This document shows positions 1 through 5,250 of a stretch of DNA of 6,051 bases, in pieces. A program made the translations under genes and the position numbers. The stretch covers positions 1 through 6,051 of the forward strand of contig JBEVMS010000213.1 in NCBI GenBank assembly GCA_040508515.1, read 5' to 3'. The notes below the pieces were generated by a model. The model had not been told where the DNA came from, did not search any database, and saw nothing but the letters and a program-made list of their open reading frames with translations. The first letter of the stretch is position 1. Every line of letters begins with the position of its first letter. Source of the stretch: JBEVMS01 sp040508515 (GTDB lineage Bacteria; Pseudomonadota; Gammaproteobacteria; Xanthomonadales; Rhodanobacteraceae).

Positions 1-828
1 CCCAACATCGAGAGTATCATCACGCATTTCTCCGGCCCTGAGGATGCCGGCGCGCGTCAGCGCTGGTTGCGCACCTCCCCAGAATTCCCCCTCAAACGCC
101 TGATGCCCGCCGGCGTGGGCGACTGCTACGAAATGGGTCGGGTGTTCCGTAACGGCGAGGCCGGCGGGCGACACAATCCCGAGTTCACCATGCTGGAGTG
201 GTATCGGGTCGGCTGGGATCATAGACAGCTCATGGCGGAGACAATCGCCCTGGTCGAAGCCGCGCTGGCGCAGCAAGGGCGCCGCGCCGCCGTGCTGGTG
301 GAAAGCTATCGCCAGTTGTTTCTGGATGAACTGGGGCTGGACCCGGTCACCGCTTCGATCGACGAATTGCGTCTACCGCTAGCCGCGTACGATATCAATC
401 CCGAGGGGCTGACCCGCGATGACTGGTTGGATTTATTAATCACCCACAAGCTGCAACCGAACTTCCCACGCGAACGAATTACGGTGATCCACGATTACCC
501 GGCGAGCCAATGCGCGTTGGCCAGGATTCGTCCTGGCGAGCCGCCGATGGCCGAGCGCTTTGAGCTGTACCTGGGGCCTTATGAACTGGCCAACGGCTAT
601 CACGAACTCAACGATGCGCGCGAGCAGCGCGCACGCTTCGAAAGCGACAACGCACGCCGTCGTGCCCGCGGGCTGCGCGAAGTGCCTGTCGATGAGCGTC
701 TGCTGAGCGTTCTCGATGCGATGCCCGATTGCGCCGGCGTGGCGCTTGGCGTGGAGCGGTTGCTGATGTGCTTGAGCGACAGCGGCGCGATCGCCGATGT
801 GCTGGCGTTTCCGTTCGACCGCGCGTGA
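1..828 (+). CDS. epmA: EF-P--(R)-beta-lysine ligase EpmA (PoxA/GenX/YjeA), 5'-truncated by the window edge
   Basis: EpmA is a cytoplasmic class II lysyl-tRNA synthetase paralogue. It activates (R)-beta-lysine with ATP and attaches it to the conserved lysine of elongation factor P, helping ribosomes through polyproline stretches; EpmB makes the beta-lysine. The frame is open from base 1, giving 275 in-window residues; E. coli EpmA has about 325, so roughly 50 N-terminal residues lie upstream. The TTG at 67 is internal, not a start. Class II motif 2 is at residues ~47-68 (FRNGE, then HNPEFTMLEWY). The ELANGYHELNDAREQ block and motif 3 (GVALGVERL, ~246-254) follow, and the protein ends in FDRA as in E. 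coli. The alanine of GVALG (residue 248) aligns with E. coli Ala298, which favours beta-lysine over alpha-lysine. There is no tRNA anticodon-binding domain in the visible part, which separates it from LysRS. The family assignment is very secure. Confidence 0.95.
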   Translation, partial: PNIESIITHFSGPEDAGARQRWLRTSPEFPLKRLMPAGVGDCYEMGRVFRNGEAGGRHNPEFTMLEWYRVGWDHRQLMAETIALVEAALAQQGRRAAVLVESYRQLFLDELGLDPVTASIDELRLPLAAYDINPEGLTRDDWLDLLITHKLQPNFPRERITVIHDYPASQCALARIRPGEPPMAERFELYLGPYELANGYHELNDAREQRARFESDNARRRARGLREVPVDERLLSVLDAMPDCAGVALGVERLLMCLSDSGAIADVLAFPFDRA

Positions 829-898
829 GTTGCTTGGCGGCTATCGGATCGCCGGAAGCGATCGTGACGAACGCGATTATGCTTGGACGTTATCCCGC

Positions 899-902
899 GA
901 GG
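899..902 (+). promoter_or_regulatory. Ribosome binding site that sets the yaeR start
   Basis: GAGG lies 7 nt before the ATG at 910. It supports that ATG over the in-frame TTG at 883, which has no purine-rich sequence at a suitable distance. The homologous part of the protein also begins just after the ATG. Confidence 0.6.
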
Positions 903-909
903 CCTACCC

Positions 910-1308
910 ATGACCGCACCGCTTTTTTCGGCGATCCACCATGTGGCGCTGATCTGCTCGGACTACCCGCGCTCTAAAGCCTTCTACAGCGAACTGCTGG
1001 GGCTGAGAATTGTGCGCGAGGTTTATCGTGAAGCTCGCGAGTCGTGGAAGTGCGACCTGGAGATAAGTCCCGGCGTGCAATTGGAGTTGTTCTCCTTTCC
1101 CGACGCGCCGCCGCGGCCTTCGCGACCGGAGGCGCAGGGACTGCGTCATCTGGCATTCGCCGTACCCGATGTCGCCTTCGCGGTGTCTGAGCTGCAACGA
1201 CGCGGGGTCGAGTGCGAGCCGATCCGGATCGACGAATACACCGGTCGACGCTTCACTTTTTTTGCCGATCCCGATGGCCTGCCGATCGAGTTGTATGAAT
1301 ACGATTGA
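910..1308 (+). CDS. yaeR: YaeR-like VOC (glyoxalase/bleomycin-resistance fold) metalloprotein
   Basis: A 132-residue single-domain protein of the vicinal oxygen chelate superfamily, close to E. coli YaeR (about 129 aa; often named gloA2 or 'VOC family protein'). The resemblance runs end to end: HHVAL near residue 10, SKAFY, VYREARESWK (38-47), LELFSFP (58-64), RPSRPEA, GLRHLAF (77-83), RFTFF and DPDGLPIELYE (120-130). Likely metal ligands by VOC position are H11, E59, H80 and E127. No substrate is established for YaeR, so lactoylglutathione lyase activity should not be assumed. The gene starts 81 nt after the epmA stop on the same strand, and I see no terminator between them, so co-transcription is possible. 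The stop codon lies in a 12-bp palindrome (TTGATCGATCAA, 1305-1316) that lacks a T-tract. Confidence 0.92.
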   Translation: MTAPLFSAIHHVALICSDYPRSKAFYSELLGLRIVREVYREARESWKCDLEISPGVQLELFSFPDAPPRPSRPEAQGLRHLAFAVPDVAFAVSELQRRGVECEPIRIDEYTGRRFTFFADPDGLPIELYEYD

Positions 1309-1599
1309 TCGATCAAGCCAGGCGAAGGCGTGTGCGAATGCGCTGCATGGTGCTGCGAACGATTCGTTGGACGTGGCAAATATGTGCTTGAATGTCAGTG
1401 CGTCTATGGCTGTTTTATATGGATGTCTTTACGTCTAAAAATATACGTGATGATCAACAGGTGCGTTTTTTGTAATGCAATCACCGGATGTCATGGGCGT
1501 TGCGAGGGATTTTCTAATTCGTAATGGATGATGCTGGCTGCGCGTGCGGTCGGGTTGGTGTATGTTGCCGGGCCATCTTCACAGTGTATGAGTCCTCGT
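1309..1599. other. AT-rich intergenic region before the MFS gene
   Basis: This 291-bp stretch separates the VOC gene from the most likely transporter start. It is clearly AT-richer than its flanks: 22 of 60 bases are G or C in 1381-1440. It holds a 12-bp palindrome at the VOC stop (1305-1316), a short inverted repeat AACGA-T-TCGTT (1358-1368), and a T6 run near 1470 without a preceding hairpin. One plus-strand frame stays open from a GTG at 1330 to TAA at 1524. It encodes a very cysteine-rich 64-residue peptide (11 Cys) without a good ribosome site; I do not call it a gene. I recognise no RNA gene or mobile element. Confidence 0.6.
1565..1592 (+). promoter_or_regulatory. Possible sigma70-like promoter for the MFS gene
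   Basis: TTGCCG (1565-1570) and TATGAG (1587-1592) are 16 nt apart, each a partial match to -35 and -10 consensus. Transcription would begin near 1599-1600, at the preferred ATG, implying a leaderless mRNA. That fits the lack of a strong ribosome site there, but matches of this quality are common by chance. Confidence 0.18.
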
Positions 1600-2919
1600 A
1601 TGTCGCAAGTCTTCACCGCCAAGGGGCCTGCGGATGGCAAGGCGTCCACGATGGCGTGGCGTGATGCCTCTACCTTGGTGCTTTCGGCCCTGGGTGGTGC
1701 GCTCGAGTTCTACGATTTTGTGGTGTTCGTGTTTTTCACCAAGGCACTGGGGCATTTGTTCTTCCCTGCTGACATGCCGGCCTGGCTAGCCCAAATGCAG
1801 GTCTACGGAATCTTTGCCGCCGGTTATCTGGTGCGGCCGCTGGGCGGCATCGTGATGGCGCACTTAGGCGACAAAGTTGGGCGCAAGAAAATGTTTCTGC
1901 TCAGCGTCTTGCTGATGGCGCTGCCGACGCTTGGCATCGGTTTATTGCCGGTCTATGCGCAAGCCGGTGTGCTGGCGCCCTTGCTGTTGCTGTTGATGCG
2001 CTTGCTGCAAGGCATGGCGATTGGCGGCGAAGTGCCTGGCGCTTGGGTGTTCGTGGCCGAGCATGCGCCACCGGGCCGCGTCGGTTTCGCCTGTGCGGCG
2101 CTGACTTCCGGGTTGACGGTGGGGATTTTGATCGGCTCGCTGGTCGCGGCCGGTATCAACAGCCATTACGGCGACCGCGTGCTTGAATTCGCCTGGCGCA
2201 TCCCGTTCCTGCTTGGCGGCCTGTTCGGGCTGCTGGCGGTCTGGCTGCGTCGTTGGCTGGAGGAAACACCTGTCTTCGAAGCCATGCGCATGCGCAAACA
2301 GTTGGCGAGCGAGCTGCCGATGTCCACGGTGCTCAAGCATCATCGGCGCGGCGTGGTGGTGTCCATGCTGCTGACCTGGACGCTCACGGCGGCGGTGCTG
2401 GTGGTGATCCTGATGACGCCGACGTTGGTCCAGGCCAAGTTTCATATCGATGCGGCGCGGGCGTTCCAGGGCAATAGTTGGGCCGCGCTTTGCCTTTGCT
2501 TCGGCTGCATCGGCGGTGGCCTGCTGGCCGATCGCATCGGTTATGGCTGGTCGTTGCTGCTGGGTTCGCTGCTGATGCTGGTGGCGACCTACGCGCTGTA
2601 TTTGGACCTGATCGCTGGCGGCACGCACTTCCTCACGCTGTATGCGCTGGCCGGGTTGTGCGTGGGCGTGGTGGCGATCGTGCCGGCGGTGATGGTGGCG
2701 GCCTTTCCACCCGCAGTGCGCTTCAGCGGTATTTCGTTTTCCTACAATCTGGCCTATGCGGTTTTCGGCGCCACCACCCCGCCGTTGATCGGTTTGCTGG
2801 CGGCCAAGCTCGGCGCGTTGGCGCCGGCGCATTATGTCGCGATCACCGCGGTGGTTTCCGCGCTGGTGGGCGTGTATCTGATCGGCAGGCGCGCGCCACT
2901 GGATGCAGTACGAGCTTGA
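1600..2919 (+). CDS. MFS transporter, metabolite:H+ symporter (MHS) type, substrate unknown
   Basis: A 439-residue inner-membrane secondary transporter with 12 predicted helices, presumably a proton symporter for a small organic solute. MHS hallmarks are clear. GGALEFYDF opens helix 1 (~32-40). The helix 2-3 loop carries motif A, LGDKVGRKK (~89-97). RLLQGMAIGGEVPGAW leads through helix 4, and RRWLEETPVF follows helix 6, as in ProP, KgtP and ShiA. A degenerate second motif A, LLADRIG, follows helix 8. The substrate cannot be read from sequence. Start choice: ATGs at 1528, 1588, 1600 and 1651 share the frame. The extra residues from 1528 look unlike a transporter N-terminus. 1600 gives about 30 residues before helix 1, normal for the family, but has only a weak GAG 7 nt upstream. 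1651 has AAGG 8 nt upstream and remains possible. The downstream gene is convergent, so this is probably a single transcript. Confidence 0.9.
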   Translation: MSQVFTAKGPADGKASTMAWRDASTLVLSALGGALEFYDFVVFVFFTKALGHLFFPADMPAWLAQMQVYGIFAAGYLVRPLGGIVMAHLGDKVGRKKMFLLSVLLMALPTLGIGLLPVYAQAGVLAPLLLLLMRLLQGMAIGGEVPGAWVFVAEHAPPGRVGFACAALTSGLTVGILIGSLVAAGINSHYGDRVLEFAWRIPFLLGGLFGLLAVWLRRWLEETPVFEAMRMRKQLASELPMSTVLKHHRRGVVVSMLLTWTLTAAVLVVILMTPTLVQAKFHIDAARAFQGNSWAALCLCFGCIGGGLLADRIGYGWSLLLGSLLMLVATYALYLDLIAGGTHFLTLYALAGLCVGVVAIVPAVMVAAFPPAVRFSGISFSYNLAYAVFGATTPPLIGLLAAKLGALAPAHYVAITAVVSALVGVYLIGRRAPLDAVRA

Positions 2920-2921
2920 TA

Positions 2922-2982
2922 GCGGCGTGATTGCGCGCGACGAGTGAGTGCGTCCCGCACTCGTCGTCGCTTGCATCGCCGC
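2922..2982. terminator. Hairpin between convergent genes, probable bidirectional terminator
   Basis: The 71-bp gap between the MFS and DUF2461 stops is mostly one imperfect inverted repeat. The perfect core is CGACGAGTG (2938-2946) with CACTCGTCG (2958-2966). An alternative core, GAGTGCG-TCC-CGCACTC (2946-2962), makes a tighter loop. Outer arms GCGGCG (2922-2927) and CGCCGC (2977-2982) also pair. Neither strand has a U-tract after the stem, so intrinsic termination would be weak; the position still suits a shared 3' end structure. Confidence 0.45.
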
Positions 2983-2990
2983 GTGGATTT

Positions 2991-3680
2991 CTAAAACTCC
3001 AGCTCTTGCGCCGCGCACAGGTAGTCGATCATCGGCGCCACGCGCTGGAAGGTTTCAATGACCCACGGCATGAGCTCAGTCGAGCAGGCGAACGCTTCGT
3101 CGAAATTCTCGCCGCAGGCAAAATCCTTGCGCTTGAGGTCGTCGATCAGCTCGTGATGGGGGTCGTAGCCGCGCGGTGGCCGGGTCAGCGATTCGCCCCA
3201 GAATTGAAAGTGCTGGCGGAAGCTTTTCGATTGCGTGGCGCGCTTCCAGGCCGCCGGATTGTCGGCCAGGAAATTGCGGATGCGCTTCAAATCGTCCGCT
3301 TCCGGATGCCACATGCCACCACCGGCGAAGCAGTCATCAGGCTGGATATGCAGGTAGAACGCCGGTGCGGCGATCTGCAAGCGTCGTTCGTGATAGAAGC
3401 GCGAGCCCTGCCAAGGCTTGTAGGGCAGCTTGTTGTGGGAGAAACGGGTGTCGCGGTGAATGCGATAAAGCGATCCGCCGTTTTTGCGCGTATCGGCGCG
3501 ATAGTGCGGGCTGATCGCGGCCAGCGGCGTCGCCAGATCGCCGATCAGTTGCAGAAACGGTTCGCGCACGTGGCGCTCGTAGTCGGCCTTGTGTTCGAGG
3601 AACCATTCGCGGCTGTTGTTGCGGTCGAGTTGGCGCAAAAAGCGGAAAGTGGCAGGGCTGAAATAACTGACGTGGCTCAT
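2991..3680 (-). CDS. DUF2461 (TIGR02453) family protein, function unknown
   Basis: A 229-residue soluble protein; the family domain fills nearly its whole length. Conserved features seen: an N-terminal FRFLRQLDRNNSREWF block (~12-27), K..YE shortly after, the signature RIHRDTRFSHNKLPYK (73-88), the FYLHIQPDD / GGGMWHPEAD segment mid-protein, and PPRGYDPHHELIDDLKRKDF towards the C-terminus. Such proteins are widespread in bacteria and, to my knowledge, have no established biochemical role, so none is proposed. No signal peptide or membrane segment is visible. The ATG at 3680 is preferred because the family match begins there; a TTG at 3722 would add 14 non-conserved residues. No clear ribosome site precedes the ATG. 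It is convergent with the transporter and divergent from the lipoprotein gene, so probably monocistronic. Confidence 0.9.
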   Translation of the reverse strand: MSHVSYFSPATFRFLRQLDRNNSREWFLEHKADYERHVREPFLQLIGDLATPLAAISPHYRADTRKNGGSLYRIHRDTRFSHNKLPYKPWQGSRFYHERRLQIAAPAFYLHIQPDDCFAGGGMWHPEADDLKRIRNFLADNPAAWKRATQSKSFRQHFQFWGESLTRPPRGYDPHHELIDDLKRKDFACGENFDEAFACSTELMPWVIETFQRVAPMIDYLCAAQELEF

Positions 3681-3704
3681 GGGATCGCAGGCGGTTGGAA
3701 GGCG

Positions 3705-3718
3705 CCGGCGCGCGCCGG
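3705..3718. repeat. 14-bp perfect GC-only palindrome in the DUF2461 leader
   Basis: CCGGCGCGCGCCGG reads the same on both strands. It sits 25 nt upstream of the preferred DUF2461 ATG. In RNA it would form only a tight hairpin; as DNA it could be a protein site. GC-rich genomes generate such palindromes by chance. Confidence 0.4.
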
Positions 3719-3721
3719 ACA

Positions 3722-3748
3722 AGATTGTCGATTCTAGCGAGATTGTCG
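3722..3748 (-). promoter_or_regulatory. Putative DUF2461 promoter: -10-like box between two 9-bp direct repeats
   Basis: Read on the minus strand, CGACAATCT occurs twice (3748-3740 and 3730-3722), start to start 18 bp apart, so both copies face the same side of the helix. Between them, separated by CGC, is TAGAAT (3736-3731), five of six bases of a -10 box. Transcription from it would start about 44 nt before the DUF2461 ATG. No good -35 is seen, which would fit an activator-dependent promoter. The repeat is seen directly; the promoter role is inferred. Confidence 0.35.
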
Positions 3749-3857
3749 GCGTGCATTGGGCATATCGACGGCGAGCCGAGGCTGAGGCAAGGTGCTTCGG
3801 CGGCGAGCGCGTCGCCCATCACTGATTCCGCAAGTAATTGCGAATTTAGGGCTTTTC

Positions 3858-3884
3858 TTGACATGCAAAATGCATGTGTAGAAG
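3858..3884 (+). promoter_or_regulatory. Putative promoter with overlapping operator-like inverted repeat
   Basis: A consensus -35, TTGACA (3858-3863), is overlapped by a perfect inverted repeat ACATGCA-AAA-TGCATGT (3861-3877) filling most of the spacer. TAGAAG (3879-3884) could be the -10, but its 15-nt spacing is short, as in some promoters that need a regulator to realign them. A dimeric repressor or activator bound there would control RNA polymerase access. The downstream target would be the short ORF at 3929 and/or the lipoprotein at 4134. Confidence 0.35.
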
Positions 3885-3928
3885 CGTCACGCGCCGTGCG
3901 AAATGCTTGGCCTGTTAAGGGGAAAGGG

Positions 3929-4003
3929 ATGGTGCAAGGACGCAGCAAATCGCGGTCGTCGATCGCCTGCTTTCGGCATAGAACATCGGAATGTCTACGG
4001 TGA
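3929..4003 (+). CDS. Possible 24-residue ORF (leader peptide or chance frame)
   Basis: The ATG at 3929 follows a purine-rich run. AAGGGG (3917-3922) is 6 nt upstream, a better ribosome site than those of several certain genes here. The frame codes for a basic Arg/Ser-rich peptide (begins MVQGRSKSRSS) and stops at TGA 4001-4003, inside the loop of the 3974-4009 inverted repeat. It lies downstream of the putative promoter at 3858-3884. I recognise no homologue, and 24 codons is short enough to arise by chance. Confidence 0.12.
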   Translation: MVQGRSKSRSSIACFRHRTSECLR

Positions 4004-4124
4004 ATGCCGTCAAAGCGCTGCGCGTCTGTTTTCGTCATCTCGTTATATGGGTATCGCTGGAGCGAATGAAGAGATCGACGCGGAATTAGTCTGAGTTATC
4101 GGGGACGTATCAAAGCCACTAAAT

Positions 4125-4130
4125 AGGGGA
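4125..4130 (+). promoter_or_regulatory. Ribosome binding site of the lipoprotein gene
   Basis: AGGGGA ends 3 nt before the ATG at 4134. The spacing is on the short side, but the ATG is directly followed by a typical lipoprotein signal peptide, so the start is well supported. Confidence 0.55.
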
Positions 4131-4133
4131 TTT

Positions 4134-5054
4134 ATGAAACGACACCTTCTCGTTCTACTGATGCTCGCATGTGCGGGCTGTGTGCCAGCCGTCACAAAGG
4201 TCAACGTGACGGATATCGCCAAGTCCGATTCGTTGCCGTTGCGTGATTTGCGGCCGGCCAGCGAAAAAGAAAACAAGATTTTTAGCTTGCTGATCACCAG
4301 CAAGGAATACGGAGTCAAGCGTGCGGGAGATGCCAAGCTGTCACCAGTGCCTGTTCGCCTGCTGCAGCATGAGGCTTTCCAGAAATTCGCTTCTACAGAT
4401 CATCCGCCCCAGGTAACTGTCTATCACTTTGTGATCTACGAGAATATGCGATCACAGCTGCGCGCAGGGGCTATTGGCGCAGGCATTGGCGGCATGCTTG
4501 GCGGGATAATGGGGGACGCCATAGGATCACATAATTCGTCTTCTCAGACCCACGTTATTGATGAAATGAGCTTCAATAGCGGGTCTGACGAATATCTGCG
4601 CGGCCAGTACAGCGCCGCGGAGAATCCAGAAAATGCGGCCGTCTATATCATCTATGTCGACACGGATATCGACGGCAAGAAGGTATTCACCAGGACTGTT
4701 GCCTCCATGAGGCTGCATAGCGACCAAAAAAATGCGTTGGCGGACGCGGTGCAGTTGGCCATCAAAAATCATCTTTCTCATTATGACGCTGGTGTTCAAG
4801 CGATAGCATCGACCGCTTCGATGACGCCGACGGCGACCGCGCCAGCAACCGCAGCATCAGGAGGCGCTCAGATCGCCTCTATCGGCGCCGCTACGGCATC
4901 GATAGCCCAGAGGGTCGCCAACCAGCTGGGATGTGGAGCGGTTCGCGCCAGCGGCGATTCGACTTTTGTCACCTCGTGTAGTTCCTACGATCTCGCCATC
5001 GACTGTGACGGCGGCAAGTGTCGCCCGACGCACACTATTAGGGGTAACCAGTAG
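4134..5054 (+). CDS. Uncharacterised envelope lipoprotein with glycine-zipper segment and Cys-rich C-terminus
   Basis: A 306-residue protein I cannot assign to a named family. Residues 1-16 form a lipoprotein signal peptide: MKRH, a hydrophobic core, then LACAGC. Lipidation could fall on C16 (CAG-C) or C13 (MLA-C); neither lipobox is ideal. P18 onward is a mixed domain. Residues ~111-132 form a glycine-rich hydrophobic stretch (GAIGAGIGGMLGGIMGDAIG) of glycine-zipper type, seen in outer-membrane-associated proteins. A predicted alpha/beta part (~138-220) contains VYIIYVDTDIDGKKVF and a helix ending near KNHLSHY. An Ala/Thr/Ser-rich linker (~222-258) leads to a short C-terminal module with four cysteines (C267, C282, C291, C296) able to form two disulfides. 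Export to the periplasm, probably the outer membrane, is likely. Base composition is lower in GC than its neighbours: 25 of 60 bases in 4261-4320, against 44 of 60 in 5641-5700 within sbcB. This suggests transfer or relaxed composition. Function is unknown. Confidence 0.8.
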   Translation: MKRHLLVLLMLACAGCVPAVTKVNVTDIAKSDSLPLRDLRPASEKENKIFSLLITSKEYGVKRAGDAKLSPVPVRLLQHEAFQKFASTDHPPQVTVYHFVIYENMRSQLRAGAIGAGIGGMLGGIMGDAIGSHNSSSQTHVIDEMSFNSGSDEYLRGQYSAAENPENAAVYIIYVDTDIDGKKVFTRTVASMRLHSDQKNALADAVQLAIKNHLSHYDAGVQAIASTASMTPTATAPATAASGGAQIASIGAATASIAQRVANQLGCGAVRASGDSTFVTSCSSYDLAIDCDGGKCRPTHTIRGNQ

Positions 5055-5091
5055 CTTAACTATTCACCGGGCAACCTGGTTATCCGCTTTT
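5042..5091 (+). terminator. Candidate terminator of the lipoprotein gene
   Basis: GGGTAACCAG (5042-5051), the last coding bases, can pair with CTGGTTATCC (5076-5085): ten pairs including one G-U. GC then TTTT (5088-5091) follows. A competing small hairpin, ACCGGG-CAA-CCTGGT (5066-5080), shares the right arm. The loop of the larger form is long (24 nt) and the T-tract short, so efficiency is uncertain. Confidence 0.35.
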
Positions 5092-5222
5092 GAGTTGCGA
5101 TTTCAACGACATGCTGCTGGCGCGTCAGACCAGCGCTCAGGGTATCGATCTATTCGGATAGGGTCTGCCGCGGGGCCGTACGACACGGCGTATGGCAAGG
5201 ATTTGGCAACTTTCTGAGTTAC

Positions 5223-5250
5223 CGCCGGCCCCGCTACGGCAGGGCCGGCG
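5223..5250. terminator. GC-rich hairpin at the sbcB 3' end
   Basis: CGCCGGCCC (5223-5231) and GGGCCGGCG (5242-5250) form a 9-bp perfect stem with a 10-nt loop. The sbcB stop codon (5236-5234, minus strand) lies in the loop. There is no U-tract on either side. The site could end or protect the sbcB transcript and limit read-through from the convergent lipoprotein gene. Confidence 0.35.

Larger units (their letters stand above)
3681..4133. other. 453-bp divergent intergenic region, signal-rich, no confident gene
   Basis: It lies between the DUF2461 gene (leftward) and the lipoprotein gene (rightward). In order it holds a 14-bp GC palindrome (3705-3718), a 9-bp direct repeat pair (3722-3748), a TTGACA box with an inverted repeat (3858-3884), a possible 24-codon ORF (3929-4003), and inverted arms CGGCAT/ATGCCG (3974-3979 and 4004-4009) enclosing ACAT-CGGA-ATGT (3983-3994). 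A longer minus-strand frame across the region shows nothing recognisable. The distance from the TTGACA box to the lipoprotein ATG would give a leader of about 240 nt if that promoter serves it. Confidence 0.6.

Noticed and set aside
67..69. TTG as a start codon for the EpmA frame
   Set aside because: The frame is open to the window edge, and residues before this codon are still part of the expected EpmA chain, so the codon is internal.
1461..1476. T6 run as an intrinsic terminator after the VOC gene
   Set aside because: No convincing stem precedes the T-run.
1942..3018. Long minus-strand open frame (about 358 codons) opposite the MFS gene
   Set aside because: Its translation is His/Gln/Arg-rich low-complexity sequence, typical of an antisense frame to a hydrophobic GC-rich membrane protein; the plus-strand frame has clear MHS motifs.
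3681..3722. Extension of DUF2461 to a TTG at 3722
   Set aside because: The added residues are Arg-rich and arise from a GC palindrome; the family similarity begins at the ATG at 3680.
3938..3950. GGACGCAGCAAAT resembles the second half of a cyclic-di-GMP-I (GEMM) riboswitch
   Set aside because: The first conserved half (GCAAACC-like segment and tetraloop stem) is missing upstream, so the match is too short to support.
3337..4038. Minus-strand open frame of about 233 codons crossing the DUF2461 start and the intergenic region
   Set aside because: Half of it is a shifted frame of the DUF2461 gene, and the rest has no recognisable domain, signal or ribosome site.
5126..5167. CAGACC/GGTCTG arms with an inner CTAT-TCGG-ATAG hairpin as a small RNA
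   Set aside because: The structure needs an 18-nt one-sided bulge and has no promoter or T-tract; likely chance.
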